A stretch of DNA of 46,284 bases from an uncultured Clostridia bacterium (lineage in GTDB: Bacteria > Bacillota > Clostridia > TANB77 > CAG-508): the NCBI GenBank assembly GCA_944388805.1, contig CALXKE010000014.1, forward strand, positions 1-46,284, written 5' to 3'. Numbering within the stretch: position 1 is the stretch's first letter; every line of letters starts with the position of its first letter. Positions 26,072-36,592 of the stretch are shown in pieces. Below the pieces are notes generated by a model. The model worked only from the letters and a program-made list of their open reading frames with translations, did not search any database and was not told where the DNA came from. The translations under genes were made by a program, and so were the position numbers.

Positions 26072-26806
26072 TTATATATTTTTGATAACAATAACAGTAA
26101 TATTATCATAGCCACCATTATCATTTGCTAATTTTACCAATTCTTTTGGTGCCTGTTCTATATCTTTCTTAGCCCATTCAAATATCTTTTCTTTTGGAAC
26201 CAAATTCGTTAATCCATCTGAATTGATAATTAATATATCATCTTTTAAGAACCCTTTTACCATTACATCTGGCTCTACAAAAGCATTACACCCTAAAGCC
26301 TTCATTAACATATTTTTTTGTGGATGATGTTCTGCTTGTTCTTGTGTAATTGTTCCATCCTTTACCAATTTTTGTACATAACTATGGTCTTGCGTTAACT
26401 TTCTCATAAAATCTTTTCTAATTCTATATATTCTACTATCTCCAACATGACCGATAAAGGCTCTATTATTATATATTAAACAAACTTCTAAAGTAGTACC
26501 CATTCCTTCTAATTCAGGATTTTCTTTTGACTTTTCATATACTACCATATTGGCATATTCCATGCTACTTCCTACTAATTGAATGATACTTTCTTTGTCT
26601 TTTGGAATTTCTTTAAAATTATTTTCTATATAACTTTTTGCTGACTGAATGGCAAGTTTACTAGCAATTTCTCCACCTTTATATCCGCCCATTCCATCTG
26701 CTAACATATATAGTTGAACTTCATCTAAGGAATTGGATATATAATAATAGTCTTGATTTATCTCTCTTACTTTACCTATATCTGATTTTGCATAAGCCTT
26801 TATCAT
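26072..26806 (-). CDS. stp: PP2C-type Ser/Thr phosphatase
   Basis: Dephosphorylates PrkC and its targets. The start is set at 26806 (MIKAYAKSDIGKVREINQD), the family beginning, after GAGGTG; the frame is open 30 codons further to an ATG at 26896 without a better ribosome binding site. The 244 aa carry the metal-binding Asp residues in REINQDYY, LADGMGGYKGGE, GHVGDSRIYR and GGYDNITVIV. The gene heads stp-prkC. A promoter lies about 180 bases upstream, giving a long leader. Confidence 0.94.
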   Translation of the reverse strand: MIKAYAKSDIGKVREINQDYYYISNSLDEVQLYMLADGMGGYKGGEIASKLAIQSAKSYIENNFKEIPKDKESIIQLVGSSMEYANMVVYEKSKENPELEGMGTTLEVCLIYNNRAFIGHVGDSRIYRIRKDFMRKLTQDHSYVQKLVKDGTITQEQAEHHPQKNMLMKALGCNAFVEPDVMVKGFLKDDILIINSDGLTNLVPKEKIFEWAKKDIEQAPKELVKLANDNGGYDNITVIVIKNI

Positions 26807-26981
26807 GTTTTCACCTCGTTTTCCTTTTGTTTTCATAAAATCATGACCAAGATATTCTAAGCGACAAAGTCGCACAAGAAAATCTAACTCTTGCATAACT
26901 TTCTTCTAAGGGAACTCACCCATTTCATAGGATGACTTACCTAAGAATATAGAAAAAATTCGTATAAATATACTTGTATCT

Positions 26982-27010
26982 TTTATATCACAAGTTTCTA
27001 TTTTTTGCAA
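26982..27010 (-). promoter_or_regulatory. Sigma-A promoter for stp-prkC
   Basis: TTGCAA, 17 bases, TATAAA on the minus strand. Transcripts would carry a leader of roughly 170 bases before stp. Confidence 0.55.
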
Positions 27011-27064
27011 TTAGTTTACTAAAATTTGTTCATTAGAGACGTGCCTAATCAAACATTTTTCGTC

Positions 27065-27356
27065 AAAAAGGGATTTTGGGGACGGACTCATTTTTCCCTT
27101 TTAATTTCTAAAATTGAATATGCTAAATTTATAAAATATAAAAAATAAAACAATTTTGCATATCTAAATTTGAAATGATTAAAGAAAAAAGTGAGGAATA
27201 TTCATTTGGCTTTATATCCACAATGAAAATAGCTCACCTTTTTCTTTTAGCATTCTATACAAATTTAACTTACACAAAACTGTACAATGACTTTATACTC
27301 TATATTTTTAATGATACTATTCAAAAAGGGAAAAATGAGTCCGTCCCCAAAATCCC
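27065..27356. repeat. MITE-like element with 33-bp terminal inverted repeats
   Basis: Perfect 33-base arms 27070-27102 and 27324-27356 enclose 221 AT-rich bases without a convincing ORF; the whole gap 26897-27359 has no gene. Each arm is a hairpin-like GGGATTTT..TTTTTCCC around GGGGACGGACTC. A single unit ATTAG-AGACGTGC-CTAAT lies just outside at 27032-27049. The right end lies 3 bases from the gatB stop codon. It shares a 20-base stretch with the repeat at 22.3 kb. Confidence 0.75.
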
Positions 27357-27359
27357 GAT

Positions 27360-28799
27360 TTATTTTTTCAATTCTTCTAAGAACATTTCATTTAACATTT
27401 TTGGATTTGCTTTTCCTCTAGTTTGTTTCATGGCTTGTCCCACTAAGAATCCCAATGCTTTATCTTTTCCACCTTTATAATCAGCTACTGATTGTGGATT
27501 TGCTTCTAATACTTTTAGCACGACTTCTTTGATAGCTCCTTCATCAGAGATTTGTACCCATCCTTTTTCATCAATGATGTCTTCTGGATCTCTTGGATGT
27601 TCAAACATTTCTACTAATACTTTTTTGGCAATACTTGAGCTAATGGTTCCTTTATCAATTAAGATGATTAATTTTCCTAATTGATTACTATCAAATGGGA
27701 TTTCGATTGGTTCCATTTCTGTTTCGTTTAATATTCTTGATATATCAGATATAATCCAGTTATTAACTGCTTTTGGATTATTACATACTTTGATAGCACC
27801 TTCAAATAAGTCTGACAAATATTTTGAAGAAGTAATAATATGCGCATCTTTTTCTGATAATCCATATTCTTTTAGATATCTTTCTTTTCTACTTTCTGGT
27901 AATTCTGGTAATGATCTTTTAATATTTTCAATATATTCTTCTGATAATTTGATTGCAACCAAGTCTGGATCTGGGAAGTATCTGTAATCTTGTGCATCTT
28001 CTTTATCTCTCATTGGGAATGTTTTTCCTGATACGTCATCCCATCTTAATGTTTCTTGCTCTACTTCTCCACCATCTTCAATCACATCAATTTGTCTATC
28101 TACTTCATATTCAATAGCTCTTGTGATACTTCTAAAAGAGTTCATGTTTTTCATTTCTGTACGAGTTCCTAACTTTGAATCTCCTTTTTTTCTCACTGAT
28201 ACATTGACATCAGCTCTAAAAGATCCTTCTTGCATTTTACAATCTGATACTTCAATATATTCTAATATGGATTTTAGTCTTCTTAAATATTCTTCTACTT
28301 CTTCACTACTTCTTAAATCTGGTTCTGAAACAATTTCAATTAGAGGTACACCTGCTCTATTTAAATCTACTAAGCTTCCTCCGGCAAATTCATCATGATT
28401 TAATTTACCAGCATCTTCTTCTATATGAATTCTAGTTAATCTAATTTTTTTCTTACCTTCTTTTGTATCAATTTCTACATATCCATGCTCACATAATGGT
28501 TTATCGTATTGTGAAATTTGATATGCTTTTGGTAAATCAGGATAAAAATAGTTTTTTCTATCATTTTTACTATTTCTAGATATCTCACAATTTGTTGCTA
28601 ATCCTGCCTTTACAGCATATTCTACTACTTTCTCATTTAATACTGGCAATGTTCCTGGCATTCCCATACATATTGGACAAGTTTGTGTATTAGGCGCTGC
28701 TCCAAATTTTGTTGGACATGAACAAAATATTTTTGTTTTTGTAGAAAGCTCTGCATGCACTTCTAGTCCAATAATTACTTCATAGTTATCTCTTATCAT
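27360..28799 (-). CDS. gatB: Asp/Glu-tRNA amidotransferase subunit B
   Basis: Kinase and tRNA-binding subunit of GatCAB, which converts Glu-tRNA(Gln) and Asp-tRNA(Asn) to the amide forms; 479 aa, full length. The start YEVIIGLEVHAELSTKTKIFC, a zinc site (CSCP and CPIC), the GVPLIEIVSEPDLRS block and the C-terminal YqeY-like tail domain (about 400-479) are seen. Its ATG overlaps the stop of a 42-codon ORF by ATGA. It is last in gatC-gatA-gatB. Confidence 0.96.
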   Translation of the reverse strand: MIRDNYEVIIGLEVHAELSTKTKIFCSCPTKFGAAPNTQTCPICMGMPGTLPVLNEKVVEYAVKAGLATNCEISRNSKNDRKNYFYPDLPKAYQISQYDKPLCEHGYVEIDTKEGKKKIRLTRIHIEEDAGKLNHDEFAGGSLVDLNRAGVPLIEIVSEPDLRSSEEVEEYLRRLKSILEYIEVSDCKMQEGSFRADVNVSVRKKGDSKLGTRTEMKNMNSFRSITRAIEYEVDRQIDVIEDGGEVEQETLRWDDVSGKTFPMRDKEDAQDYRYFPDPDLVAIKLSEEYIENIKRSLPELPESRKERYLKEYGLSEKDAHIITSSKYLSDLFEGAIKVCNNPKAVNNWIISDISRILNETEMEPIEIPFDSNQLGKLIILIDKGTISSSIAKKVLVEMFEHPRDPEDIIDEKGWVQISDEGAIKEVVLKVLEANPQSVADYKGGKDKALGFLVGQAMKQTRGKANPKMLNEMFLEELKK

Positions 28800-28924
28800 T
28801 CTTGTTCCTCCTTTATCATTTTCTGTTTATTTTTTAAGTTTAATATATTACTTGCTATTAAAACAATAATTCCCTCAAATATAATGATGATGGAATATAT
28901 GCAGTTAGTTTTATAAAATTTCAT
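28796..28924 (-). CDS. 42-aa membrane peptide between gatA and gatB
   Basis: A previously uncalled ORF fills the gatA-gatB gap. It starts at ATG 28924 and ends TGA 28798-28796, overlapping the gatB ATG as ATGA. The product begins MKFYKTNCIYS, has one membrane helix (IIIIFEGIIVLIASNILNL) and a charged tail (KNKQKMIKEEQE). The tail codons contain the gatB ribosome binding site (AAAGGAGGAA). The ribosome binding site of the ORF itself (AGAG) is weak. The overlap suggests translational coupling; conservation is untested. Confidence 0.5.
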   Translation of the reverse strand: MKFYKTNCIYSIIIIFEGIIVLIASNILNLKNKQKMIKEEQE

Positions 28925-28932
28925 ATTCTCTA

Positions 28933-30402
28933 TTATTTCTTAAATTCTGGTTTATGATTTTCTCTAAATTTCAAATCTTGTTCAAATGTATAAGCTGCAT
29001 TTAAGATGGTTTCTTCACAGAATTTATTTCCGATTAATTGCATTCCTACTGGCATACCTTCTTTATCTACACCGCATGGAATAGAGATTCCTGGAAGTCC
29101 TGCAATATTTACTGAAACTGTACAAATGTCTGCTAAATACATTTCCAATGGATTGTTTGATTTAGAACCAATATCAAATGCAACTGTTGGTGATGTTGGT
29201 ACTAAAATTACATCATATTTTTCAAAAGCTTTATTAAATTCATTCATTACTAATGTACGTACTTTTTGTGCTTTTTTGTAATATGCATCATAATATCCTG
29301 ATGATAACACATAAGTTCCAAGAATGATTCTTCTTTTAACTTCTGGACCAAATCCTTCACTTCTTGATTTTTTGTATAATTCTTTTAAGTTTTTAAATTC
29401 TCCTGTTCTATAAGTATATCTGATTCCATCAAATCTTCCTAAATTTGAACTAGCTTCAGCACAGGCAATAATGTAATAAGATGCTAACGAATATTTGGCA
29501 ATGTCTAATGAAAATTCTTCAATTTCTGCTCCTAATTTTTTATATCTATCAATTGCCTCATATAATTTTGCTTTTACCTCTTCATTGATTCCTTCTGCAT
29601 AAAATTCTTTTGGAACACCAATTTTTAACCCTTTTACATCACCTTTTAAACATGCAGTATAATCTTTTTTCTCTATGTCTACTGATGTAGTATCTTTTTT
29701 ATCATGACCTGCAATGATATTTAATAACATAGCTGCATCTCTAACATCTTTTGTGATGGGACCAATTTGGTCTAATGATGAAGCAAAGGCAACTAATCCA
29801 TATCTTGATACTAAACCATAAGTTGGTTTTAATCCTACAACACCACAAAAACTTGCTGGTTCTCTAATAGATCCACCTGTATCACTACCTAATGCCCATG
29901 GTACCATATTAGCAGCTACAGCTGCTGCACTTCCTCCTGAAGATCCTCCTGGTACTTTATTTAAATTCCATGGATTTTTTGTTGGATAAAAATATGAATA
30001 TTCTGTTGAACCTCCCATAGCAAATTCATCCATATTTAATTTTCCAAGGTTAATCATACCTTCTTGATTAACTTTTTCCATAACTGTTGCATCATATGGT
30101 GATACAAAGTTTTCTAACATCTTTGAACTGCAAGTTGTTTTTACACCTTTTGTACAAATATTATCTTTAATTCCTATTGGAATTCCTGCAAAAGCTCCCT
30201 TTACTTCACCTTTGTCTATTTTTTCTTGTATTTCTTCTGCTTTTTTAGTAGCATCATCTGTCAATACTGTTACAAAAGCTTGTACATCTTTTTCTTTTTC
30301 AGCAATTCTATCTGTATAGGCTTTTGTAATATCTTTTATTGTTAATTCTTTACTTTTTAACTTTTCTTGTAATTCATGAACTGTTAATTCTGTAATATCC
30401 AT
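28933..30402 (-). CDS. gatA: Asp/Glu-tRNA amidotransferase subunit A
   Basis: Amidase-signature subunit that releases ammonia from glutamine for GatB; 489 aa. The Ser-cisSer-Lys triad lies in [10 protein letters not shown] (Lys), [12 protein letters not shown] (cis-Ser) and [16 protein letters not shown] (nucleophile Ser). The gene has GAGGAGG before the ATG and is followed 9 bases later by the small ORF leading into gatB. The 171-base gap to gatC holds only trivial ORFs. Confidence 0.97.
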   Translation of the reverse strand: MDITELTVHELQEKLKSKELTIKDITKAYTDRIAEKEKDVQAFVTVLTDDATKKAEEIQEKIDKGEVKGAFAGIPIGIKDNICTKGVKTTCSSKMLENFVSPYDATVMEKVNQEGMINLGKLNMDEFAMGGSTEYSYFYPTKNPWNLNKVPGGSSGGSAAAVAANMVPWALGSDTGGSIREPASFCGVVGLKPTYGLVSRYGLVAFASSLDQIGPITKDVRDAAMLLNIIAGHDKKDTTSVDIEKKDYTACLKGDVKGLKIGVPKEFYAEGINEEVKAKLYEAIDRYKKLGAEIEEFSLDIAKYSLASYYIIACAEASSNLGRFDGIRYTYRTGEFKNLKELYKKSRSEGFGPEVKRRIILGTYVLSSGYYDAYYKKAQKVRTLVMNEFNKAFEKYDVILVPTSPTVAFDIGSKSNNPLEMYLADICTVSVNIAGLPGISIPCGVDKEGMPVGMQLIGNKFCEETILNAAYTFEQDLKFRENHKPEFKK

Positions 30403-30574
30403 ACGTTAATCCTCCTCTTTTAATTTTTTTATTGTTTTCTATTTTTTATAGATGTGTTCAAAAGTATGCTCTATCTATTTTTTACTTTCAAATTGTTTAT
30501 TGATAATTGTATTCATGTTTCTGTATGATTTTTGGTACTATCATCTATAAATTTTCTATGTCATTTTCTTGCTC

Positions 30575-30862
30575 CTAATTGATAACTTTTGGTATTTTAA
30601 ACATATTTTGTTCTTCACTTGGTGCATTCATAAATAAAGCTTTATTATCTTCAAATACCTCTACCTCGTCTTTTCTAAATACATTTTTTGCTTCATTTGC
30701 GCCTATTGTTATATCTAAATCATCTACATTGGCATTATTTACGATATTCGCAAAATCTAAAATCTCTTGTAAATTATCCAAATATTGTTGGACTTCATTT
30801 TCTTCCAATGTTAAATTTGCTAAATTTGCAATGTGCAAAATTTCTTCTTTACTTACTTGCAT
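30575..30862 (-). CDS. gatC: Asp/Glu-tRNA amidotransferase subunit C
   Basis: A 95-aa subunit that stabilises GatA on GatB. The start is set at MQVSKEEILHIANLANLTL because AGGAGATG precedes it and the length fits the family; the frame is open 16 codons further. LANLTLEENEVQQYLDNLQEILDFANIVNNANVDD and the end loop before MFKIPKVI are characteristic. Its promoter overlaps the sortase terminator. Confidence 0.94.
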   Translation of the reverse strand: MQVSKEEILHIANLANLTLEENEVQQYLDNLQEILDFANIVNNANVDDLDITIGANEAKNVFRKDEVEVFEDNKALFMNAPSEEQNMFKIPKVIN

Positions 30863-30893
30863 ATAATCATCTCCTACATTTAATTTGGTTTCT

Positions 30894-30922
30894 ATTATAT
30901 ACTGAAACAATCAAAAAAACAA
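30894..30922 (-). promoter_or_regulatory. Sigma-A promoter of gatCAB
   Basis: TTGTTT, 17 bases, TATAAT on the minus strand. The -35 lies in the T-run of the sortase terminator. Confidence 0.55.
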
Positions 30923-30942
30923 GTCGAAAATGACTTGTTTTC
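30913..30942 (-). terminator. Terminator of the sortase gene
   Basis: On the minus strand AAACAAGTC and GACTTGTTT form a 9-bp stem with a 6-base loop and a long T-run. Confidence 0.8.
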
Positions 30943-30971
30943 CATATTTTTTCATAATTTTAACGATATCT

Positions 30972-31721
30972 TTAAATGGCCCTTGCCTTTATAATCCATC
31001 TTTGGCTACTATCATCTGTACAAGTAATTAATGTTATTTCTGTTCTTCCATCTGTGTTTTGAGAAGTACAACTTACATCTTCTGGTACAACTGTATATTT
31101 ATCATATACTTCATATTCTACTGTATTATTATTTGCAAAATCTGTTATTTGTATAATATCTCCATTTACCAAAGTTGGTACTTTACTAAAAAATCTTGAA
31201 TTTCTATAATTATGTCCTACAATACAATAATTTCCTACTGTATTAATTTCCGGTCCATGGAATTTTACTGGTGACATTTTTAGCAATTCTTCTGTTTCTG
31301 CTTCAGAATCCGTCTCTCCATCTAAAATCGGATATTCTACATTAATTTTAGGAATCGTAATCTTTCCATCTGTTACATATGTATAACCTGATTGTGATTG
31401 TTGTTTTGTTTTGGTTGTATTCTGATTTGTATTAGAAACAATCACTGGAGTTTCTGTTCCATCATCAGTTGTATCATTTAATACTGCTATTAATATATCA
31501 CTATCTACTACTGTATTATCTTCTTGCTCAGTTTCTGCATTTGCTAAAATATCTTGCGACATAGCCTCTGCTTTATCTCTATCATATGCTGCATATATAT
31601 ATACAGATATTAGAACAATTAAGAAAAATACAGATAATATGAAATTTACTTTATATACTTTTTTCTTTCTTTTTAATTCTGGTGTTATGTATAATTTTTT
31701 TGTTACTAATATTTGATTCAT
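30972..31721 (-). CDS. Sortase (class D-like)
   Basis: Membrane transpeptidase that attaches or polymerises surface proteins. The start is placed at M5 of the open frame, six bases after GGAG, giving 249 aa. An N-terminal membrane helix (about 27-46) is followed by a Thr/Asp-rich linker and the beta-barrel (from GKITIPKINVEYPILDG). The catalytic His is in IVGHNYR, Cys in LITCTDDSSQRW, and Arg in the same block. TLITC and the single N-terminal anchor suit class D. No LPxTG-type substrate is encoded nearby. Confidence 0.87.
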   Translation of the reverse strand: MNQILVTKKLYITPELKRKKKVYKVNFILSVFFLIVLISVYIYAAYDRDKAEAMSQDILANAETEQEDNTVVDSDILIAVLNDTTDDGTETPVIVSNTNQNTTKTKQQSQSGYTYVTDGKITIPKINVEYPILDGETDSEAETEELLKMSPVKFHGPEINTVGNYCIVGHNYRNSRFFSKVPTLVNGDIIQITDFANNNTVEYEVYDKYTVVPEDVSCTSQNTDGRTEITLITCTDDSSQRWIIKARAI

Positions 31722-31792
31722 AAACCTCTCCATTTTATAATAAACTTTCTATAATATTATAACATGAAAATGGTGAAAATGAAATATCTTTA

Positions 31793-31821
31793 TTGAATTT
31801 TTTTCAATTTCATTATATAAT
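31793..31821 (+). promoter_or_regulatory. Sigma-A promoter of tRNA-Gly
   Basis: TTGAAT, 17 bases, TATAAT; the tRNA begins 9 bases after the -10. Confidence 0.7.
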
Positions 31822-31830
31822 ATTGTATAT

Positions 31831-31904
<74 letters not shown>

Positions 31905-31938
31905 TTAAGTAAAATCGTCGCACCAGATGAAGTATTGA

Positions 31939-31967
31939 TAAATCAACTGTAAAAGGTTGATTTTTTT
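31939..31967 (+). terminator. Terminator after tRNA-Gly
   Basis: AAATCAAC/GTTGATTT stem with an 8-base loop and T7. Confidence 0.8.
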
Positions 31968-31978
31968 ATCGCCGTTAA

Positions 31979-33688
<1,710 letters not shown>

Positions 33689-33772
33689 ACTAATATAGGA
33701 AATAAGAATAATTGCAGATGTGGTTGCCACTTTTAATCCACAACTTTGTGTTGTGAGAATGGAGGTGGTGCT

Positions 33773-33883
33773 ATGATAGAAGTCGTTTTATTAGAAATAA
33801 TATCCTCACTTTTATTTGCATTAGTTGTCGAAACTATTATAGTATTTGCCTTAATTATATTGGTTATAATTTTAAGCAAATAG
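33773..33883 (+). CDS. 36-aa hydrophobic peptide, type I toxin candidate
   Basis: ATG 33773 follows GGAGG by 7 bases. The product, MIEVVLLEIISSLL..ALIILVIILSK, is a single membrane helix with few charges, like holin-like/Fst-type toxins of Firmicutes. The leader folds CACAAC/GTTGTG directly before the ribosome binding site. A bidirectional terminator follows (33889-33927), and a near-consensus promoter points back at the gene from the other side. This convergent arrangement is that of the par/Fst type I systems. Toxicity is inferred. Confidence 0.65.
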   Translation: MIEVVLLEIISSLLFALVVETIIVFALIILVIILSK

Positions 33884-33884
33884 A

Positions 33885-33967
33885 CAATAAAAAACACATC
33901 TGTAACTTGCAGGTTTGATGTGTTTTTACATATTACCGGCAACCACGTTTGTGGTTACTTATTTCCT
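33885..33967 (-). ncRNA. Candidate antisense antitoxin RNA
   Basis: From the minus-strand promoter TTGACA-N17-TATAAT (33974-34002) a short RNA of about 80 bases would run to the shared terminator (AAAAAACACATC/GATGTGTTTTT). It has no ORF. Its 5' part AACCACA is complementary both to the UGUGGUU (33951-33957) of its own locus and to the UGUGGUU at the 5' end of the toxin mRNA (33719-33725), the direct-repeat device known from par. The 3' parts overlap in the terminator. Confidence 0.6.
33889..33927. terminator. Bidirectional terminator of the toxin-antitoxin pair
   Basis: AAAAACACATC/GATGTGTTTTT, with A/T runs on both sides, lies between the convergent transcripts. Confidence 0.75.
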
Positions 33968-33973
33968 ACTACT

Positions 33974-34002
33974 ATTATACTTTAAACAAAATGATTTGTC
34001 AA
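33974..34002 (-). promoter_or_regulatory. Consensus promoter of the antisense RNA
   Basis: TTGACA, 17 bases, TATAAT on the minus strand: a full-consensus promoter with no ORF downstream of it. Confidence 0.75.
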
Positions 34003-34026
34003 ATATTTTTTAGGAGGTTAAATATA

Positions 34027-34539
34027 ATGGTAATAACAATTATATTTGTATTATTAGCTATTATTGTAATAGGATTACTAATAAAATTTATAAAGAGTAA
34101 AAATTATAAAGCTATTATAATTATGTTTGGTATTATTATGATAATTGGCTTAAGTTATTTTTTATATACAGCTAATAAAGAATATAAAATTATAGATAGT
34201 GGATACATTTCTGACTTTGACAATATAATCATATCAAGCATTGATGATTACAATGAATTTATGAGAGATTCTAATGAATGGAATAAAGAATATAAACAAA
34301 AAATATCTTCTAATAAATATGACGAAAAATATTTTGAAGATAAGTCATTAGCTTTAGTTTTTATTTCTACAGGAAATAGTTCTAATACTTTTAAAGGAGT
34401 TGATATATCAACTGATAACAACATCTTAATTATTAAACCTAATATTGATTATGGAAATGGTGTAATGGATAATATTACTGGAAAATTGATATTAGTTGAA
34501 ATTGACAAAAGCATAACTCAAATAGAGGTTGAACGTTAA
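34027..34539 (+). CDS. Two-helix membrane protein with PrcB-like domain
   Basis: The start at 34027 follows TAGGAGG; 170 aa. Two N-terminal helices (about 2-22 and 29-48) are followed by an extracytoplasmic domain of about 120 residues. Its pattern (EFMRDSNEWNKEY..YDEKYFEDKSLALVFIST..VDISTDNNILIIKPN) resembles the C-terminal domain of protease-complex subunit PrcB, where a residue stretch FxDKxLxxV precedes a strand-rich region. That match is by eye and weak. It stands alone between the toxin locus and a long gap. Possibly cargo of the element that brought the recombinase. Confidence 0.6.
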   Translation: MVITIIFVLLAIIVIGLLIKFIKSKNYKAIIIMFGIIMIIGLSYFLYTANKEYKIIDSGYISDFDNIIISSIDDYNEFMRDSNEWNKEYKQKISSNKYDEKYFEDKSLALVFISTGNSSNTFKGVDISTDNNILIIKPNIDYGNGVMDNITGKLILVEIDKSITQIEVER

Positions 34540-34700
34540 AATATAAGTTGAAAAGTAATTACTTAGAGATAGCTAGTTGCTTATTCTTTTACTTTATGCT
34601 ATACTAATTTCAACAGTTGATTCTCAACTTATTTTTTGAGCCAAATGTGGAAGGAACATTTTGAAAATTAGTCGATTTTTTCGCAAATAACCTCCCTAAA

Positions 34701-34710
34701 CGCTCCATTA
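34701..34710 (+). other. Possible att remnant: copy of tRNA-Gly 3' end
   Basis: CGCTCCATTA is identical to 31898-31907, which spans the last seven bases of tRNA-Gly (including CCA) and three beyond. The 2.8 kb between the two copies contains the recombinase remnant, the toxin locus and the PrcB-like gene. Ten bases is short, so chance is not excluded. Confidence 0.35.
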
Positions 34711-34990
34711 TATTATAGATTTAAGCATTTAATATATGCAATTATATATCATACAACCTTGTATTCTAACCCTTGATACTACTACCTTATACGAGGTAGT
34801 AGTTTTATTATACACCCACATATTCTAATTGCATACCAAATTGCATATACTTATGCCGTAATGTGTGGAGTAACACACCAATATAGAACTATAGCAATAT
34901 GAAATTTAACTTTTTTCATAACTAAAATACTTGTATTCAAAATGAAACTTAATATTAAAGAAATAATTCTTTAAAGCATATAAAAAATAC

Positions 34991-35019
34991 TTGGATAATT
35001 AAATTATTATTGTTATAAT
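34991..35019 (+). promoter_or_regulatory. Promoter of the zinc-ribbon/PASTA gene
   Basis: TTGGAT, 17 bases, TATAAT. The leader (about 60 bases) contains a GAACTTATA hairpin just upstream of the AAGGGGG ribosome binding site. Confidence 0.6.
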
Positions 35020-35086
35020 TAAGGTAAGTATGTAAATACAAAAGAGTGAACTTATAGAATTTATAAGTTCTAAGGGGGAAATTTAT

Positions 35087-36400
35087 ATGGATAAGAACGA
35101 AATGGAACTTAACGATATAATAAACAGAATAAAAACATGTCCTAATTGTAAAGCAGTTGTAAATGATGATAAATTCTGTCATAACTGTGGTGCAAAATTA
35201 ACTAGTAATGATGACATTCTAAAGGAAGATGTAAAAGAAGATAATGAAGATATAAATGTCGAAGAAAAGAAAACAATATCTATTAAGAAAAAAATACTTA
35301 TAAGTATAGCAATAAGTTTTGTAGTAATATTAAGTGTATTAATACCAATTCTTATAAATACATCAAGTAATATATCAACTAATGACGAAGATTTATTGAC
35401 TTCTTCCAGTTATACAACCAATGAAGTAGGTAATAACGAGAAAGATATTTTTGAAGAAGAACGTATCAGTTTATTTGATATAGGAACAGTTAGATATAAA
35501 GACTTTGATATGGATTCTCCTTATCGTGCAACAGGTTTAGCTATAACTATAAGTAGAATAGAAACTGAAAAGTATCCCGAACTACTATATGTATATGAAA
35601 TAATTGGAGAAGATATTATAGAGCCTATACGTTCACAATATGCATATAAATCATTAGATACTTTACTATCTGATATTCAATGGGTTGGAAACGTATATAA
35701 TTATTTAACGCCTCCAAATATATATGAACCATTTGAAGAATATGAATATTCAGGTCCATCTCCCCTAGATGGAATATCACAAAGCGAGTATGATGCAATA
35801 AAAAATGGTGAATATGATCATATTGAAATTATAGATGATAACGATAATACAGATAATAATTCCGAAAATAATTCAAAAGAGTATGTAACCCTACCCGATT
35901 TTACTAATTATAATACAATAGAAGATATACAAAGAGAAATAGACCAATACAATGCAAATCTTAATCTAGACTTAAAATTAAACGTAGTATATGATAGCCA
36001 ATATCCTTATGGAGAGATTAAATCTCAAAGTATTGGAGTAGGACAAAAAGCATATTCCGGAGATACAATTACTGTTACTGTTGGAAATAAAATTGAACAA
36101 TCTAATTTAATAGTTAAGATATTTCCATATAACTATCTTGGCTTAAATATGGATATGAATAATTATGTTATTCCAGAAGAATTAAGTGTAGTGCCAGTTA
36201 CAATAATAATCAATGGTAATACTGTTTATAATGAAATGGTAAGAATTGAAAATAGAGAAACCAAAGTAGAAGAAACATTTAAGGTTAGTTTATATACTAC
36301 TGTAGAAATAAAGGTCAATGGCAAAACTGTATTCAATAGGTCAAAAGATTTTGGAGCTAAAGCTAAAACTTGGACTCTTGATGATATGCCAGAATTTTAA
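35087..36400 (+). CDS. Zinc-ribbon, TM and PASTA-domain protein
   Basis: A 437-aa membrane protein with an N-terminal cytoplasmic zinc ribbon (C18-x2-C21..C31-x2-C34), an acidic linker, a membrane helix (about 69-90) and a large outside region. Outside are an unassigned domain (about 115-235), an Asp/Asn-rich stretch, one PASTA repeat (about 268-335: VTLPDFTNYNTIEDIQ..GQKAYSGDTITVTVG) and a C-terminal beta domain (IVKIFPYNYL..WTLDDMPEF). PASTA binds peptidoglycan fragments, and here no kinase is attached. The final beta domain parallels the one after the PASTA repeats of PrkC in this window. Possible wall sensor or PrkC partner; inference only. Confidence 0.7.
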   Translation: MDKNEMELNDIINRIKTCPNCKAVVNDDKFCHNCGAKLTSNDDILKEDVKEDNEDINVEEKKTISIKKKILISIAISFVVILSVLIPILINTSSNISTNDEDLLTSSSYTTNEVGNNEKDIFEEERISLFDIGTVRYKDFDMDSPYRATGLAITISRIETEKYPELLYVYEIIGEDIIEPIRSQYAYKSLDTLLSDIQWVGNVYNYLTPPNIYEPFEEYEYSGPSPLDGISQSEYDAIKNGEYDHIEIIDDNDNTDNNSENNSKEYVTLPDFTNYNTIEDIQREIDQYNANLNLDLKLNVVYDSQYPYGEIKSQSIGVGQKAYSGDTITVTVGNKIEQSNLIVKIFPYNYLGLNMDMNNYVIPEELSVVPVTIIINGNTVYNEMVRIENRETKVEETFKVSLYTTVEIKVNGKTVFNRSKDFGAKAKTWTLDDMPEF

Positions 36401-36412
36401 ATAAATTTAAAC

Positions 36413-36437
36413 AAAGTCCACTATTAATAGTGGGCTT
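36413..36437 (+). terminator. Weak terminator
   Basis: AAGTCCACTATTAATAGTGGGCTT is a palindrome just past the PASTA-gene stop codon; the following T-run is poor. Confidence 0.45.
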
Positions 36438-36515
36438 ATATGATGCCTAACGTAGCTGACATAGAAAAATTGGTATAATTTATTTCTAGATTTAGCAGAA
36501 GAAGTATAGCAGAAC

Positions 36516-36544
36516 TTGTAATTAAACATAAAAACGTATACAAT
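36516..36544 (+). promoter_or_regulatory. Promoter of the radical SAM gene
   Basis: TTGTAA, 17 bases, TACAAT, about 48 bases before the GTG start. Confidence 0.5.
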
Positions 36545-36592
36545 AAATATATATAATATTATCTTATTTTAAATTTTCTAGGAGGATATAAA

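Larger units (their letters stand above)
34540..35086. other. Non-coding gap with one strong hairpin
   Basis: No supported ORF in 547 bases. It holds a terminator-like hairpin at 34778-34806 (ACTACTACCT/AGGTAGTAGT then TTTATT), a direct ATTGCATA repeat near 34834-34855, a 10-base copy of the tRNA 3' end at 34701-34710, the promoter at 34991-35019 and a GAACTTATA/TATAAGTTC-type hairpin immediately before the ribosome binding site of the next gene. Confidence 0.6.

Noticed and set aside
26807-26896. N-terminal extension of stp (30 codons from ATG 26896)
   Set aside because: The PP2C domain normally starts at the MIKAYAKSD segment, which has its own GAGGTG site; the extension has no family match.
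30403-30574. Small ORF in the gatC-gatA gap
   Set aside because: The longest candidate has 14 codons and no ribosome binding site.
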